Source of the DNA: Clostridiales bacterium PH28_bin88
Lineage (GTDB): Bacteria; Bacillota; PH28-bin88
Assembly (NCBI GenBank): GCA_000987045.1
Contig: LAKY01000029.1
Span: 19,590-83,589, forward strand
Direction: 5' to 3'
DNA: 64,000 nucleotides
Shown here: in pieces, positions 25,942 to 34,414 of the stretch
How positions within the stretch are numbered: position 1 is the first letter of the stretch
How the letters are laid out: each line of letters begins with the position of its first letter
Notes under the pieces: model-generated
What the model was told of the DNA's origin: nothing
Database searches by the model: none
The model's input: the letters and a program-made list of their open reading frames with translations, nothing else
Made by a program: the position numbers and the translations under genes

Positions 25942-26826
25942 TTACCAGCCCCGATCCTGCATCCGGTCGGCAGCGCTCAGGGAGGAAATCTCAATACCCG
26001 GCATGGCTTCTCCCAGGTCGCGGGATACCTCTGCCAGCACCTGTGGGTCGTTATAGTGGGTAGTAGCGGCCACGATAGCCTTGGCCCGGGCTTTGGGGTC
26101 TTTGGACTTGAAGATGCCCGAACCCACGAATACGCCGTCGGAGCCAAGCTGCATCATCAGGGCTGCATCCGCCGGGGTAGCGATGCCGCCGGCGGCAAAG
26201 TTCACCACCGGCAGCCGGCCGGTCTCCGCCACCTGCAGCACCAGTTCGTAAGGGGCGCCCATGTTTTTGGCGGCCGTCATCAGTTCATCTTTGGGCATGT
26301 TGGAGATCTTCCGGATTTCACCCATGACAACCCGCATGTGCCGGACCGCCTCCACCACGTTGCCGGTGCCCGGTTCACCCTTGGTGCGGATCATCGCCGC
26401 TCCCTCGCCGATGCGCCGCAGGGCCTCTCCCAGGTTGCGCGCCCCGCAAACAAAAGGAACCTTGAAGGCGTGCTTGTTGATGTGATAGTCCTCGTCAGCG
26501 GGGGTCAGCACCTCGCTCTCGTCAATATAGTCTACCCCCAGCGCCTCCAGGATCTGCGCCTCCACAAAATGCCCGATGCGGGCCTTGGCCATTACCGGAA
26601 TAGTGACCGCTTCCATAATGCGCAAGATCACCGTGGGATCGGCCATCCGGGCAACGCCCCCCGCCGCGCGGATATCGGCAGGCACCCTCTCCAGAGCCAT
26701 TACCGCGCAGGCCCCGGCCTCTTCCGCGATCTTGGCCTGTTCCGGGGTGGTAACGTCCATGATCACCCCGCCTTTCAGCATCTCCGCCAGGCCTTTCTTC
26801 ACAGTCAAGGTTCCCGTTGTTGTCAT
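25942..26826 (-). CDS. pdxS: Pyridoxal 5'-phosphate synthase lyase subunit PdxS
   Basis: This 294-residue barrel enzyme builds PLP from ribose 5-phosphate, glyceraldehyde 3-phosphate and ammonia. Diagnostic stretches are [22 protein letters not shown] near the start, [15 protein letters not shown] with a catalytic lysine, [13 protein letters not shown], and [19 protein letters not shown]. It is upstream of pdxT. PLP serves the aminotransferase and the cysteine desulfurase-like protein in this window, among others. Confidence 0.98.
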   Translation of the reverse strand: MTTTGTLTVKKGLAEMLKGGVIMDVTTPEQAKIAEEAGACAVMALERVPADIRAAGGVARMADPTVILRIMEAVTIPVMAKARIGHFVEAQILEALGVDYIDESEVLTPADEDYHINKHAFKVPFVCGARNLGEALRRIGEGAAMIRTKGEPGTGNVVEAVRHMRVVMGEIRKISNMPKDELMTAAKNMGAPYELVLQVAETGRLPVVNFAAGGIATPADAALMMQLGSDGVFVGSGIFKSKDPKARAKAIVAATTHYNDPQVLAEVSRDLGEAMPGIEISSLSAADRMQDRGW

Positions 26827-26927
26827 TTTTATTATACCTCCCTAAGGCTTAGCGCCAAGTTTTCCTACCGGGTTATTGGTAATTTTACTACATTCCCGGG
26901 AGCAGTACAAGATGCACCTTCTTCCGG

Positions 26928-29381
26928 TTACTCCCCTTCTTCCTCGGCCCGGGCAGGTACCCTGGCCACCGCCACCACCCGGTCGTTTTCACCCAACCGC
27001 ATCAGGGTGACTCCCTGGGCGGCACGCCCCATCCGTGATACATCCGCCACATCTATCCGGATAATGATCCCCTCGCTGCTCACCATCATCAGTTCGTCTC
27101 CTTCCTCGACCACCATGATGGCCACCAGCGAGCCATTGCGTTCACTGGTACGGATGGCGATGATCCCCCGGCCGCCCCTGCCCTGGGGCCGGTATTCCTC
27201 CAGGGGGGTGCGCTTGCCGAAGCCGTTCTCCGTCACCGCCAGCAGGTCCGCCCCGGGACGAACGCTATCCATGCTGACCACCCGGTCTTCAGGCGACAGG
27301 GTAATCCCCTTCACCCCGCGGGTGTTCCTTCCTGTAGCCCGGACTTCCTCTTCCGGGAACCGGATGGCCACGCCAAAGCGGGTACCCAGGATGATGTCCT
27401 GCTGCCCCTCGGTCAGGTGGACGCCGATCAACTCGTCTTCCTCGTCCAGGTTGATGGCAATAATGCCGTCCCGCCGGGACGAATCAAACTCTCCCAGAGC
27501 GGTCTTCTTGACTGTCCCGTGGCGGGTAGCCATGAACAGGTATTTTTCCTCACCGAAAGTCCTGACAGGTATCACGGCGGTGATCTTCTCATCTCCGCCC
27601 AGGTAAAGCAGGTTGACAATGGCGGTACCTTTGGCCTGACGCCCCGCTTCAGGAATTTCGTGGACCTTGAGCCGGTATACCTTCCCCCGGTTGGTGAAGA
27701 ACAGGAGGAAGTGGTGAGTGGTGGCCACAAAGAGGTGCTCCACAAAGTCTTCCTCCCTGGTGGCTACCCCGGTCACACCCCGTCCCCCGCGCTTTTGGCT
27801 GCGGTAGGTATCCACCGGAGTTCGCTTGATATACGACCGGTGGGTGATGGTGATCACCGCGTCCTCTTCGGCGATCAGGTCCTCTACCTCCAGTTTCTCC
27901 ACGGCGGACGCGATCTCGGTCCGCCTCGGGTCCCCGTACTTTTTCTTGATCTCCAGCAATTCCTCTTTAATGATGGCCAGGACCATGCGTTCGTTGGCCA
28001 GGATCTCCCGCAGGCGGGCGATGGTTTTGATCAGGTCGCGGTATTCCTCCTCCAGCTTCTCCCGCTCGAGGCCGGTCAGCCGCTGCAGTCTCATGTCCAG
28101 GATCGCCTGGGCCTGTTTCTCCGACAGGGCAAACCTGTCCATCAGCGCCTGCCTGGCGATGTCCACCGTCCGGGAAGCCCTGATGGTGTTGATTACCTCG
28201 TCCAGTTTATCCAGGGCGATGCGCAGGCCTTCAACAATGTGTGCCCGCGCTTCCGCCTTATCCAGCTCAAAACGGGTCCTCCTGGTGACCACCTCTTTTT
28301 GGTGGTCCAGATAATGGGTCAACAGGCTCTTCAGGTTGAGGACCTGGGGCCTGCCGTCCACCAGCGCCAGCATGATCACCCCGAAGCTATCCTGCATCTG
28401 GGTATGCTTGTATAACTGGTTCAATACCACCGTCGGGTTGGCATCCCTGCGCAGTTCCACCACCACCCGCAAGCCGGTCCGGTCGGATTCGTCCCGCAGG
28501 TCGGTGATGCCGTCGATTTTTTTGTCCCTGACCAGGGCGGCGATGCGTTCCACCAATTTAGCCTTATTGACCTGGAAGGGGAGCTCCGTCACCACGATGC
28601 GGGACTTGCCCCCGCTCATGGGCTCAATCTCCGCCCTCGCCCGGACGGTGATGCTGCCCCTGCCCCGGTGGTAAGCATCCTTGATGCCCTGGCGGCCCAT
28701 GATCAGTCCTCCGGTAGGGAAATCGGGGCCCTTGATCGAGAGCATCAACTCCCGGATGCTGATGTCCGGGTTGTCGATCATCTGCACCAGCCCGTCGATC
28801 ACCTCACCCAGGTTGTGGGGAGGGATGTTGGTGGCCATGCCTACGGCAATCCCGGCCGCCCCGTTTACCAGCAGGTTGGGGAAGCGGGCGGGCAGCACGG
28901 TAGGTTCCTGCAGGGATTCGTCGTAGTTGGGGATAAAATCGACCGTTTCCTTGTCGATGTCCGCCACCAGCTCCATGGCGATTTTGGACATGCGCGCCTC
29001 GGTGTATCGCATGGCCGCCGCCGCGTCACCGTCGATGGAGCCAAAGTTGCCATGCCCGTCGATGAGCGGGTAGCGGGAAGAAAATGGCTGGGCGAGGCGC
29101 ACCATGGCATCATATACCGCCGCGTCCCCGTGGGGGTGGTACCGGGCCAGGACCTGGCCCACCACCCAGGCCGACTTTTTATGGGGCTTGTCCGGTGTCA
29201 TCCCCATGTCATACATCGCATATAAAATGCGCCGGTGTACCGGTTTCAGCCCGTCTCTGACGTCCGGCAGCGCCCTTCCCCAGATCACGCTCATGGCATA
29301 GTCGATGTAGGAGCGCTTCATCTCGTCCACAATATTTACAGGTACTATTTTACCGGGATTGTACTCTTCCACCGCTTTCAC
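26928..29381 (-). CDS. gyrA: DNA gyrase subunit A
   Basis: This 817-residue subunit is the DNA-cutting part of gyrase. The active-site tyrosine is in the [13 protein letters not shown] stretch near residue 123, and the quinolone-determining region [17 protein letters not shown] precedes it. The C-terminal half holds repeats of the beta-pinwheel ([18 protein letters not shown] includes the GyrA box, consensus QRRGGKG). It ends in an acidic tail. gyrB lies at 35.8-37.7 kb, separated from gyrA by the inserted accessory region. Confidence 0.98.
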   Translation of the reverse strand: MKAVEEYNPGKIVPVNIVDEMKRSYIDYAMSVIWGRALPDVRDGLKPVHRRILYAMYDMGMTPDKPHKKSAWVVGQVLARYHPHGDAAVYDAMVRLAQPFSSRYPLIDGHGNFGSIDGDAAAAMRYTEARMSKIAMELVADIDKETVDFIPNYDESLQEPTVLPARFPNLLVNGAAGIAVGMATNIPPHNLGEVIDGLVQMIDNPDISIRELMLSIKGPDFPTGGLIMGRQGIKDAYHRGRGSITVRARAEIEPMSGGKSRIVVTELPFQVNKAKLVERIAALVRDKKIDGITDLRDESDRTGLRVVVELRRDANPTVVLNQLYKHTQMQDSFGVIMLALVDGRPQVLNLKSLLTHYLDHQKEVVTRRTRFELDKAEARAHIVEGLRIALDKLDEVINTIRASRTVDIARQALMDRFALSEKQAQAILDMRLQRLTGLEREKLEEEYRDLIKTIARLREILANERMVLAIIKEELLEIKKKYGDPRRTEIASAVEKLEVEDLIAEEDAVITITHRSYIKRTPVDTYRSQKRGGRGVTGVATREEDFVEHLFVATTHHFLLFFTNRGKVYRLKVHEIPEAGRQAKGTAIVNLLYLGGDEKITAVIPVRTFGEEKYLFMATRHGTVKKTALGEFDSSRRDGIIAINLDEEDELIGVHLTEGQQDIILGTRFGVAIRFPEEEVRATGRNTRGVKGITLSPEDRVVSMDSVRPGADLLAVTENGFGKRTPLEEYRPQGRGGRGIIAIRTSERNGSLVAIMVVEEGDELMMVSSEGIIIRIDVADVSRMGRAAQGVTLMRLGENDRVVAVARVPARAEEEGE

Positions 29382-29611
29382 ACCTCACTTTACAACCGCT
29401 GATGGTGGCCGCCGTATTCCTGATTTCCACAACTATATTATACCAAACAGTTATATTATACCAAAACATCTCCATCAATGCACATGTATTCGTGATCTAA
29501 CCCGCCTGGGGTACCTGGGTTTTCAGGGTAATCACCCTGGGAATAAGGGGCTACCCCTCAAGCCCCCAGGTGCAGCAATTGTTCACAGGCATTGGCAGTG
29601 TAAAAAAAGAC

Positions 29612-29641
29612 TTGACACTGGTAATTATTGGATGATACAAT
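29612..29641 (+). promoter_or_regulatory. Near-consensus sigma-A promoter
   Basis: TTGACA at 29612-29617 and TACAAT at 29636-29641 are separated by 18 bases. Transcription would start at about 29648. GGAGGTG at 29668-29674 is the first ribosome binding site downstream. It drives either the small ORF that follows or an unannotated RNA. Confidence 0.65.
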
Positions 29642-29680
29642 CAGCCACAACAACAGCAGCTTTTTTCGGAGGTGAACAGG

Positions 29681-29989
29681 TTGAAAACTTTGCTTATTAT
29701 CTTGCTGGCGGTTTGGATATACTTCACGCGTGCCCGTGCCTACCATTCCTCTGCGTGTCAGGCAGTAGACGCCCGGCACCAATGCCTGCCCTTGGCCCAG
29801 GGAAGCCGTCACTTCGCTGGGGATAACCCGGGAAAAGGTTTCGTGATCAGGTCGGTACCACCCGCGGCGGAGCATGTATTGCTCCTGCGGAAGGCCTACT
29901 TGGCTACCGGTCCGCCATGGGGAAAACAGAAAATAAGGGAGTTTCCCCCTAACAACCCCCACGGCAAGGGGATTAGGCACAAGCCGTAA
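29681..29989 (+). CDS. Possible small secreted or membrane protein
   Basis: TTG at 29681 lies six bases after GGAGGTG, downstream of a strong promoter. The product, about 102 residues, begins LKTLLIILLAVWIYFTRARA, a signal-peptide-like hydrophobic stretch, then has two cysteines and no recognised domain. The C-terminal half (proline- and lysine-rich, ending in repeat-like DNA) does not look conserved. A GTG at 29672 is an alternative start but overlaps the ribosome binding site. The frame could be accidental. Confidence 0.35.
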   Translation: MKTLLIILLAVWIYFTRARAYHSSACQAVDARHQCLPLAQGSRHFAGDNPGKGFVIRSVPPAAEHVLLLRKAYLATGPPWGKQKIREFPPNNPHGKGIRHKP

Positions 29990-30001
29990 TTTCCTGGCGT
30001 T

Positions 30002-30080
30002 TAAAGAAAACTTGGCTTGCGCTAAAGAAGACTTGCCCATTTATGGGCTTAGTCGCCCTGATGCCTGTGGTGCAAGCCTT
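30002..30080 (+). repeat. Dispersed repeat family C, copy 1
   Basis: This stretch of about 79 bases contains AAAGAAAACTTGG, GAAGACTTG, CATTTATGGGCTTAG and GGTGCAAGCC. An inverted copy lies at 53051-53128. The two are about 85 percent alike by eye. The internal palindrome GCCCATTTATGGGC could fold. No coding potential is seen. Confidence 0.75.
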
Positions 30081-30288
30081 TAGGCGCAGGCGGAAGCCTT
30101 AGTTGCACTTATGCTATCAGAAAGGTACAACTTATACTTTCTGATAGTGAAACAAGGGGCCTGCAGGCCCTTCCAATAAAAAACCTTCCTTCCGGGTATC
30201 CGCCTCTCACGGTAGCCGTCTTAACGGTGGAAATATCTGTATTAAAAGAGAAGGCTGTTATTTAGCCGGGGGAAGATAATACAAGATT
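30081..30288. other. Structured intergenic DNA
   Basis: There is no gene here. A perfect 11-base hairpin CTATCAGAAAG / CTTTCTGATAG lies at 30114-30147, a GGGCCTGCAGGCCC palindrome follows, then a GC-rich stretch with GTAGCCGTCTTAACGG at about 30211-30230. The hairpin is not followed by a T-run, so it is not a simple terminator. The density of palindromes suggests a repeat remnant or a structured RNA. Confidence 0.5.
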
Positions 30289-30318
30289 CAGCACCCGCCC
30301 TTTTGTGGGCGGGTGCTG
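30289..30318. terminator. Intrinsic terminator after the DUF4015 gene
   Basis: The hairpin CAGCACCCGCCC - loop - GGGCGGGTGCTG has a 12-base perfect stem. It lies 13 bases after the stop of the minus-strand gene at 30332. The T-rich stretch on the minus strand side is short, so it may also stop plus-strand transcription. Confidence 0.75.
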
Positions 30319-30331
30319 CCGCTTTGCATAG

Positions 30332-31615
30332 TTAATCCAATAGAGTATAGTCAACGCCGGCCGTATAATTGTTGTTGGGATTCCATAACAGGAACTCTTT
30401 AATGCCGCCCTCGTTAAGCGCTCGTATCTGCGCTTCAACCTCATCCTTACCGTATACGATGTAGTTGCCTTGCCCAAGCCAGGGAGCGGTGAAGTCCTGG
30501 ATCCACGGTCTTGAAACGGGGGGTTCAGCTAACTGGGAGAATTTCTCCTTTTCGGCGGCAACATATTCTTTAACTAACCTGTAGGGTTCTTTGTCCGGTT
30601 TGGGAATATTAAAATAGCCCTGGGTCCAATGACTAGGGTAGATCATCGAAGAGATGACGTCAACCTGTTCACTTATCTTTAAGAAGTTTTGCCCGATGCC
30701 CGGAGCTTCAGGCAGCGTAGCACTGTATCCGAATATGTCCACCGAGACCTTAACCCCGAGCGGGCGTAATTCTTGAGCAGCATACTTAACAAAATCGGTG
30801 ACAGCGGTCACGCGAGCCTGTACAGGATCATAGCCTGGTGGCGACTCCGCCCTTTGCTCTTCGGGCATCGTTTCCCACTCTTCTTGCCAGCGGGTGGTCA
30901 ACTTTTCTCTGCTGTAATCCCCCATGGAGAAGGACAATGCCTTGTCCCTTTTTTCGAAGCCCTCCGGGAACCGCACATAATCGAACTGGATTTCCTGGAA
31001 TCCCAATTTGGCGGCTTCTTTGGCTATCTCAACGTTATGCCTCCATACCTCGGGGATAAAGGGGTTTACAAAAGCTTCGCCGCGGCCATTTCTCCAGATA
31101 GTTCCGTTTTGTGTAAAAGAATACTCCGGGTGTTTTCCCGCCAGGGTAGAATCTTTAAAGACCACTATCCGGGCAATCGGGTAGATTTCGTGTTCAGCCA
31201 GTGTTTGGATCAACTCTTGAGGGTCTTTAATATAAGGTTTGCTGTATTCATCAAAGGGAGTACCATTCAGCTTAAAAGTGATGTTGCCCCAGTCGTCTTT
31301 AATATCTATCACCATTGCGTTCAGTTCGGTTTCATCAATCAACTTTAAAAGTTTTTCAAACCTTGCTCCTCCAGCGGAGTGCCCGGTCACGTAAATCCCC
31401 CTGACAGCATCGGGATATGTAAATACCGGCCTTGGGTCTTCCGGGGGGTCCTCGGGTTCAGGTTCCGCCGGTTCCGGGAGTGAGCCCGGAGCAGGCTTGT
31501 CCTCCGCCAAATCCGGTGGGGATATGTTTCCAGCAGGGGGGTTGGGAGCCGAGCATGCAGTAAGCAGTAGTAAAACAAAAAAGAGCACAAAAACAGTAAG
31601 CAGTGGTTTATTCAT
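30332..31615 (-). CDS. Putative glycoside hydrolase lipoprotein (DUF4015)
   Basis: This 427-residue protein starts with a lipoprotein signal (MNKPLLTVFVLFFVLLLL, lipobox LTAC, Cys21), so it is probably anchored outside the cell membrane. A proline/glutamate-rich linker (to about residue 60) precedes the catalytic-type barrel: AVRGIYVTGHSAG, MVIDIKDDWGNITF, IQFDYVRFPEGF, VSVDIFGYS and SSMIYPSHW are typical DUF4015 motifs. The substrate is not known; a role on cell wall or exopolysaccharide is possible. It is a single gene ending at a strong terminator. Confidence 0.85.
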   Translation of the reverse strand: MNKPLLTVFVLFFVLLLLTACSAPNPPAGNISPPDLAEDKPAPGSLPEPAEPEPEDPPEDPRPVFTYPDAVRGIYVTGHSAGGARFEKLLKLIDETELNAMVIDIKDDWGNITFKLNGTPFDEYSKPYIKDPQELIQTLAEHEIYPIARIVVFKDSTLAGKHPEYSFTQNGTIWRNGRGEAFVNPFIPEVWRHNVEIAKEAAKLGFQEIQFDYVRFPEGFEKRDKALSFSMGDYSREKLTTRWQEEWETMPEEQRAESPPGYDPVQARVTAVTDFVKYAAQELRPLGVKVSVDIFGYSATLPEAPGIGQNFLKISEQVDVISSMIYPSHWTQGYFNIPKPDKEPYRLVKEYVAAEKEKFSQLAEPPVSRPWIQDFTAPWLGQGNYIVYGKDEVEAQIRALNEGGIKEFLLWNPNNNYTAGVDYTLLD

Positions 31616-31943
31616 ATTACGCTCCCTCTTTGATAAATATTGTTAAAGATTTCCTCCTGGATTGATAACCCCCACTTTTCAAACAGTATAATCACCTGTT
31701 CATTTTAACCTGCCGGCAAAGCAATCACAAACGTCATTCTCCCTTCAATAAACAGGGCCAGGACTCCCTATGCCTAATAGGCGTTAAGAACATCATTCAT
31801 CCGCCCCCCGCCAGGGAATCAAGTCGGGATGGGCATTATTTCTATCCCCCTTTTCTCCAATGATTCGACGAAATTTGGGCTTAAATAGTTCCGTCATCAA
31901 TCACCCAAAATTGTAGTAATGTATGGATTATTCGCCAAAAATT
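31616..31943. other. Intergenic region without gene
   Basis: About 330 bases upstream of the DUF4015 gene. It holds that gene's ribosome binding site (GAGGGAGC-type at about 31622) and presumably its promoter. I see no other feature. Confidence 0.5.
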
Positions 31944-32034
31944 TTACCCCGTTCAAAAACGGGGGTTTTGGAAAGAGGCAGAACCTTTCAACTACCCCCG
32001 ACTGAAGTCGGGGGTATGTCTCCTGGTCGTTCAG
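31944..32034. repeat. Dispersed palindromic repeat family A, copy 1
   Basis: The copy has two hairpins, CCCCGTTCAAAAACGGGG and CTACCCCCGACTGAAGTCGG with its 3' partner, joined by GGAAAGAGGCAGAACCTTTCA. Longer copies are at 44926-45070 (inverted) and 58230-58373. This copy lacks the central segment between TATGTCTCC and GGTCGTTCAG. It ends over the stop codon of the adjacent GerP-like gene. Such paired hairpins resemble non-autonomous IS200/IS605-type ends, which is inference. Confidence 0.8.
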
Positions 32035-32285
32035 TAGTTTCCTGCCGAGTCAGATCCCGCCTGGTTACAATTTTGCGTTTTGATGACGGTGTCAAAAATA
32101 TCGGGATCGTTTAGGAAATTGAGGCGACTGGCAATCAGGTTACCGTCACCATTGACCCGGCCCAGGGCGGCGTTACCCTTGGTTCTGATCTGCCACCCCC
32201 GCAGCGTATTTTCTCCGTAAAGGAGGCCGGCATTATTGTTGACACTCGAGAGGACAACTTTACCCAGGTAAATTTCGGTTTTCAT
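32031..32285 (-). CDS. GerPA/GerPF-family spore germination protein
   Basis: This 84-residue protein starts MKTEIYLGKVVLSSVNNNAG at ATG 32285, preceded by AAGGAGCCAAGG; a longer frame to 32342 has no support. The family pattern is a short protein with asparagine- and glycine-rich strands, NNNAGLLYGEN, then LNFLNDPDIFD. GerP proteins assist passage of germinants through the spore coat. The last few codons run into palindromic repeat A, so the C terminus may have been altered. It follows the gene at 32303 in one transcript. Confidence 0.75.
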   Translation of the reverse strand: MKTEIYLGKVVLSSVNNNAGLLYGENTLRGWQIRTKGNAALGRVNGDGNLIASRLNFLNDPDIFDTVIKTQNCNQAGSDSAGNY

Positions 32286-32302
32286 AATCCTTGGCTCCTT
32301 CC

Positions 32303-32554
32303 TCATTCCACCAGCTTCCGCAACGCGGGTTCGGTCAACCACTCATTACTGAGCATGTCTTGCCAGTCGGGATCATCAACGCCAGTAACAAAATCCGCCA
32401 GGGAATTCTGATCACCGGTAAGACGGCCAAAACCGCCGTTGACTTTGCTCCAGGTATTCCAGTGATAAAAATAGTTGGTCCCGATGGCTACTACCGAGCC
32501 GGTATCGACGTCGTTAATGCGGAAGTTGTTAATATGCACCATAACCTTTACCAT
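32303..32554 (-). CDS. GerPA/GerPF-like spore germination protein
   Basis: This 83-residue protein begins MVKVMVHINNFRINDVDTGSV and contains SVVAIGTNYFYHWNTW and GGFGRLTGDQNSLADFVTGVDDPD, related in length and strand pattern to GerPA/GerPF. It is the first gene of a minus-strand pair, divergent from the plus-strand gerP-like genes. A possible sporulation-type promoter (AC, 17 bases, CATAACCTT) lies upstream at about 32587-32610. The match is weaker than for its neighbours. Confidence 0.6.
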   Translation of the reverse strand: MVKVMVHINNFRINDVDTGSVVAIGTNYFYHWNTWSKVNGGFGRLTGDQNSLADFVTGVDDPDWQDMLSNEWLTEPALRKLVE

Positions 32555-32646
32555 GGTTTACCCACCCTTTCCCCTTACTAAAGGTTATGACCTGCTCACC
32601 CAAATAGTGATTGCCGGGAATGTTTGAGCAAAAGTTATTCAACCGT

Positions 32647-32654
32647 CATAAAAT
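32647..32654 (+). promoter_or_regulatory. Candidate sporulation-sigma -10 element (gerP gene 1)
   Basis: CATAAAAT lies 24 bases before the next ATG, preceded by GCAAAAG about 17 bases further up. The same GCAAAAG ... CATAAAATGT arrangement occurs before the GerPC-like gene at 33433. It resembles sigma-E/sigma-K -10 elements (CATA...). Low confidence: two instances read by eye. Confidence 0.35.
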
Positions 32655-32677
32655 GTAAGGTAAGGAGGGGCTGCCCC

Positions 32678-32935
32678 ATGGCAGTAGCCATTTTTAACGG
32701 CATCATCCGAATCAACCAGTTTCGTACCAATGCCAACATGAGCCAGGGCAAGAATGTCATCGATAACTGGACGTTAAACGGTAAAACAAATATAGTAATA
32801 GGACAAATAGCCGGCAACTTTAATTTGTTCCCTGCAGGCGCCAACATCCTTAACGACCCCAGTGTAGTTGATAACCCCATTTTCAGTCCCACGACCAACC
32901 CCGTCCTTGGACCCTCCATCGTTGAAGTTGTCTAG
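32678..32935 (+). CDS. GerPA/GerPF-family spore germination protein
   Basis: This 85-residue protein starts MAVAIFNGIIRINQFRTNANM at ATG 32678 after AAGGAGG. The asparagine-rich centre (IVIGQIAGNFNLFPAGANIL) and NDPSVVDNPIF match the GerPA/PF family. It is the first gene of the plus-strand part of the cluster. By analogy with Bacillus it would be expressed in the mother cell and act in the spore coat. Confidence 0.8.
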   Translation: MAVAIFNGIIRINQFRTNANMSQGKNVIDNWTLNGKTNIVIGQIAGNFNLFPAGANILNDPSVVDNPIFSPTTNPVLGPSIVEVV

Positions 32936-33130
32936 CGTCTAAAGGAATTGGCACAACCCGGGATAAATTTTTAATCCGCCCTAAAGAGGGTGAGGGTGCG
33001 CCATGGCTACACCACCCCTTTTCGAGCAAGTTGCCGGGGTTCTCGTTGGGGTTCGCGCTTCTTAAACGGCTTCACCTTTGGAAGCCCAAGGCGTAGTATA
33101 TTACTATGAGGCAAGTGGGAGCGATGTACC

Positions 33131-33388
33131 ATGGCAGTTTTTATTAAATTCGGGGCTATCTCTGTAGACTCCATGGAAAACAATTCCGGGGTTTTCTTCG
33201 GCGAAAACGTGCAGTTGGGGTGGGATTCCCACGCGAAAAACAACCAAGCCGTCGGCCCGATTGCCGGTAAGGTCATTTTTATAACTAATCCCATAAATAT
33301 ACTTAAAGATCCAGATATCATCGATGCTCCCATCAATGATCAGGACATTGAAGTTAGTACCGCGCCCTCAATCCTCAAAACCGTTTAA
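33131..33388 (+). CDS. GerPA/GerPF-family spore germination protein
   Basis: This 85-residue protein begins MAVFIKFGAISVDSMENNSGV and contains FFGENVQLGWDSHAKNN and NILKDPDIIDAPINDQ. It is closely similar in layout to the minus-strand gene at 32031 (both have a NN-G-GEN...W core and a DPDI motif), suggesting paralogs. The ribosome binding site is GGGAG about 10 bases upstream. The 195 bases before it contain no convincing gene. Confidence 0.82.
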   Translation: MAVFIKFGAISVDSMENNSGVFFGENVQLGWDSHAKNNQAVGPIAGKVIFITNPINILKDPDIIDAPINDQDIEVSTAPSILKTV

Positions 33389-33432
33389 AAGAGTAATTGC
33401 ACCGAATGATTGGGCAAAAGCTTTGGAGGCCG

Positions 33433-33440
33433 CATAAAAT
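33433..33440 (+). promoter_or_regulatory. Candidate sporulation-sigma -10 element (gerPC-like gene)
   Basis: CATAAAAT is followed by GTTATG and preceded by GGGCAAAAG 16-17 bases upstream, matching the motif at 32647. It lies 34 bases before the GerPC-like start. Low confidence. Confidence 0.35.
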
Positions 33441-33473
33441 GTTATGAGCCTAAAGGAAGAGGGTTAATAGCAA

Positions 33474-33911
33474 ATGCTCGGGTTATTACGCCGTTATCTT
33501 AAATTGGGCTCAAGGCCCCGGGAGAGACCTGAACAGGGTAAGCTGGAACAACAGGTAGAGGAGTTGCAATCTGTTGTCAGCAGTATCACCGCCAGCCTTG
33601 ACGCTATCTCGCAGGACCTGGCAGGGCAGGCCTTTGATATTCATATCGATAAAGTGTGCATTGATAAAGTCCACCTGGACCAACTGGTTTTTAATATTGA
33701 CGGCATCGGGGTGAGAGAATTAAGCGGTTCTCTGAGCATAGGCATCAACTACGGCGGTAAGGTAATCCGCATGATACCGTCCCCAGCGACGGGAGGCGAG
33801 CAGCCTAAGACTCCTCTGGCCAAAAAGCCCTGCCCTCCGGCCGGGGGGCAGCCACGAATCAATTTTCATGCCGGTCCTAAAGAGGGTGAGGTTAATGACC
33901 AGGCAACGTAA
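33474..33911 (+). CDS. GerPC-like spore germination protein
   Basis: This 145-residue protein has an N-terminal basic segment, a coiled coil at about residues 20-50 (KLEQQVEELQSVVSSITASL), and then HIDKVCIDKVHLDQLVFNID followed by ELSGSLSIGINYGG. The last part corresponds to the FDQLK...LEGTLNIG motif of GerPC. The C-terminal tail is proline-rich. GerPC belongs to the gerP operon for coat permeability to germinants. The assignment rests on this motif plus the context; the overall sequence is divergent. Its end overlaps the Hsp20 start by 17 bases. Confidence 0.7.
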   Translation: MLGLLRRYLKLGSRPRERPEQGKLEQQVEELQSVVSSITASLDAISQDLAGQAFDIHIDKVCIDKVHLDQLVFNIDGIGVRELSGSLSIGINYGGKVIRMIPSPATGGEQPKTPLAKKPCPPAGGQPRINFHAGPKEGEVNDQAT

Positions 33912-34359
33912 TCCTTTTGATGCCTTAAAAAATATCCCTTACCTGGATGAAGATTTCCTCCGGGAAATTACCGGAATGGACTGGCAGGATCCCGCGGGTC
34001 TTTTAAGCCGGCTGGGCCAAGGTAAATGGCCGCCCCTTGACTTGGTGGAGACAGCTAATGAACTGATTGTCAGGGCAGCAATTCCAGGCTTGGAACGGGC
34101 AAGCGATGTAAGATTGGAGTTAAGAGGAACTCTATTAACGCTGGACGGGGAAATTGTGCCCGAAACGCAAGGTTCTGCGGTAATCAAAGTACACCAGCAA
34201 GAGAGACGCCAGGGTAAATTTAACCGCACCATCAACCTTCCGGTAGCGGTACACAGTAAAAGCGCCCGGGCTACCTACCAGCGGGGTATCCTGGAGGTCA
34301 GGCTAGCAAAAATTTTGGGAAGCCAAGTTGAAACTTTAACCATCGATTTTCTCAAGTAA
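33895..34359 (+). CDS. Hsp20/alpha-crystallin family protein in the gerP cluster
   Basis: This 154-residue small heat-shock-type protein starts at ATG 33895 inside the GerPC-like gene. The alpha-crystallin core runs from PPLDLVETANELIVRAAIPG to YQRGILEVRLAK, with the usual G-x-L motif (RGILEV). It is quite different from the second Hsp20 at 61460. Hsp20-like proteins such as CotM and CotP are known Bacillus coat proteins, so a coat-assembly role is plausible here. That is inference from overlap with the gerP genes. Confidence 0.82.
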   Translation: MTRQRNPFDALKNIPYLDEDFLREITGMDWQDPAGLLSRLGQGKWPPLDLVETANELIVRAAIPGLERASDVRLELRGTLLTLDGEIVPETQGSAVIKVHQQERRQGKFNRTINLPVAVHSKSARATYQRGILEVRLAKILGSQVETLTIDFLK

Positions 34360-34414
34360 TCTTATCAAATTAGTAGTTTAGCACGACTCCCCGAGACCAA
34401 CCACCTGTAAGGAG

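Noticed and set aside
29558..30040. 160-codon minus-strand ORF antisense to the small ORF
   Set aside because: Part of its sequence comes from repeat C (also seen as a false extension of the DUF554 gene), and it has no ribosome binding site.
30114..30147. Rho-independent terminator
   Set aside because: The stem is perfect, but it is followed by TGAAACAAGG and has no T-run on the plus strand.
33003..33065. 20-codon frame between two gerP-like genes
   Set aside because: It has a G-rich upstream sequence but is too short, with no homolog recognised; not enough support.
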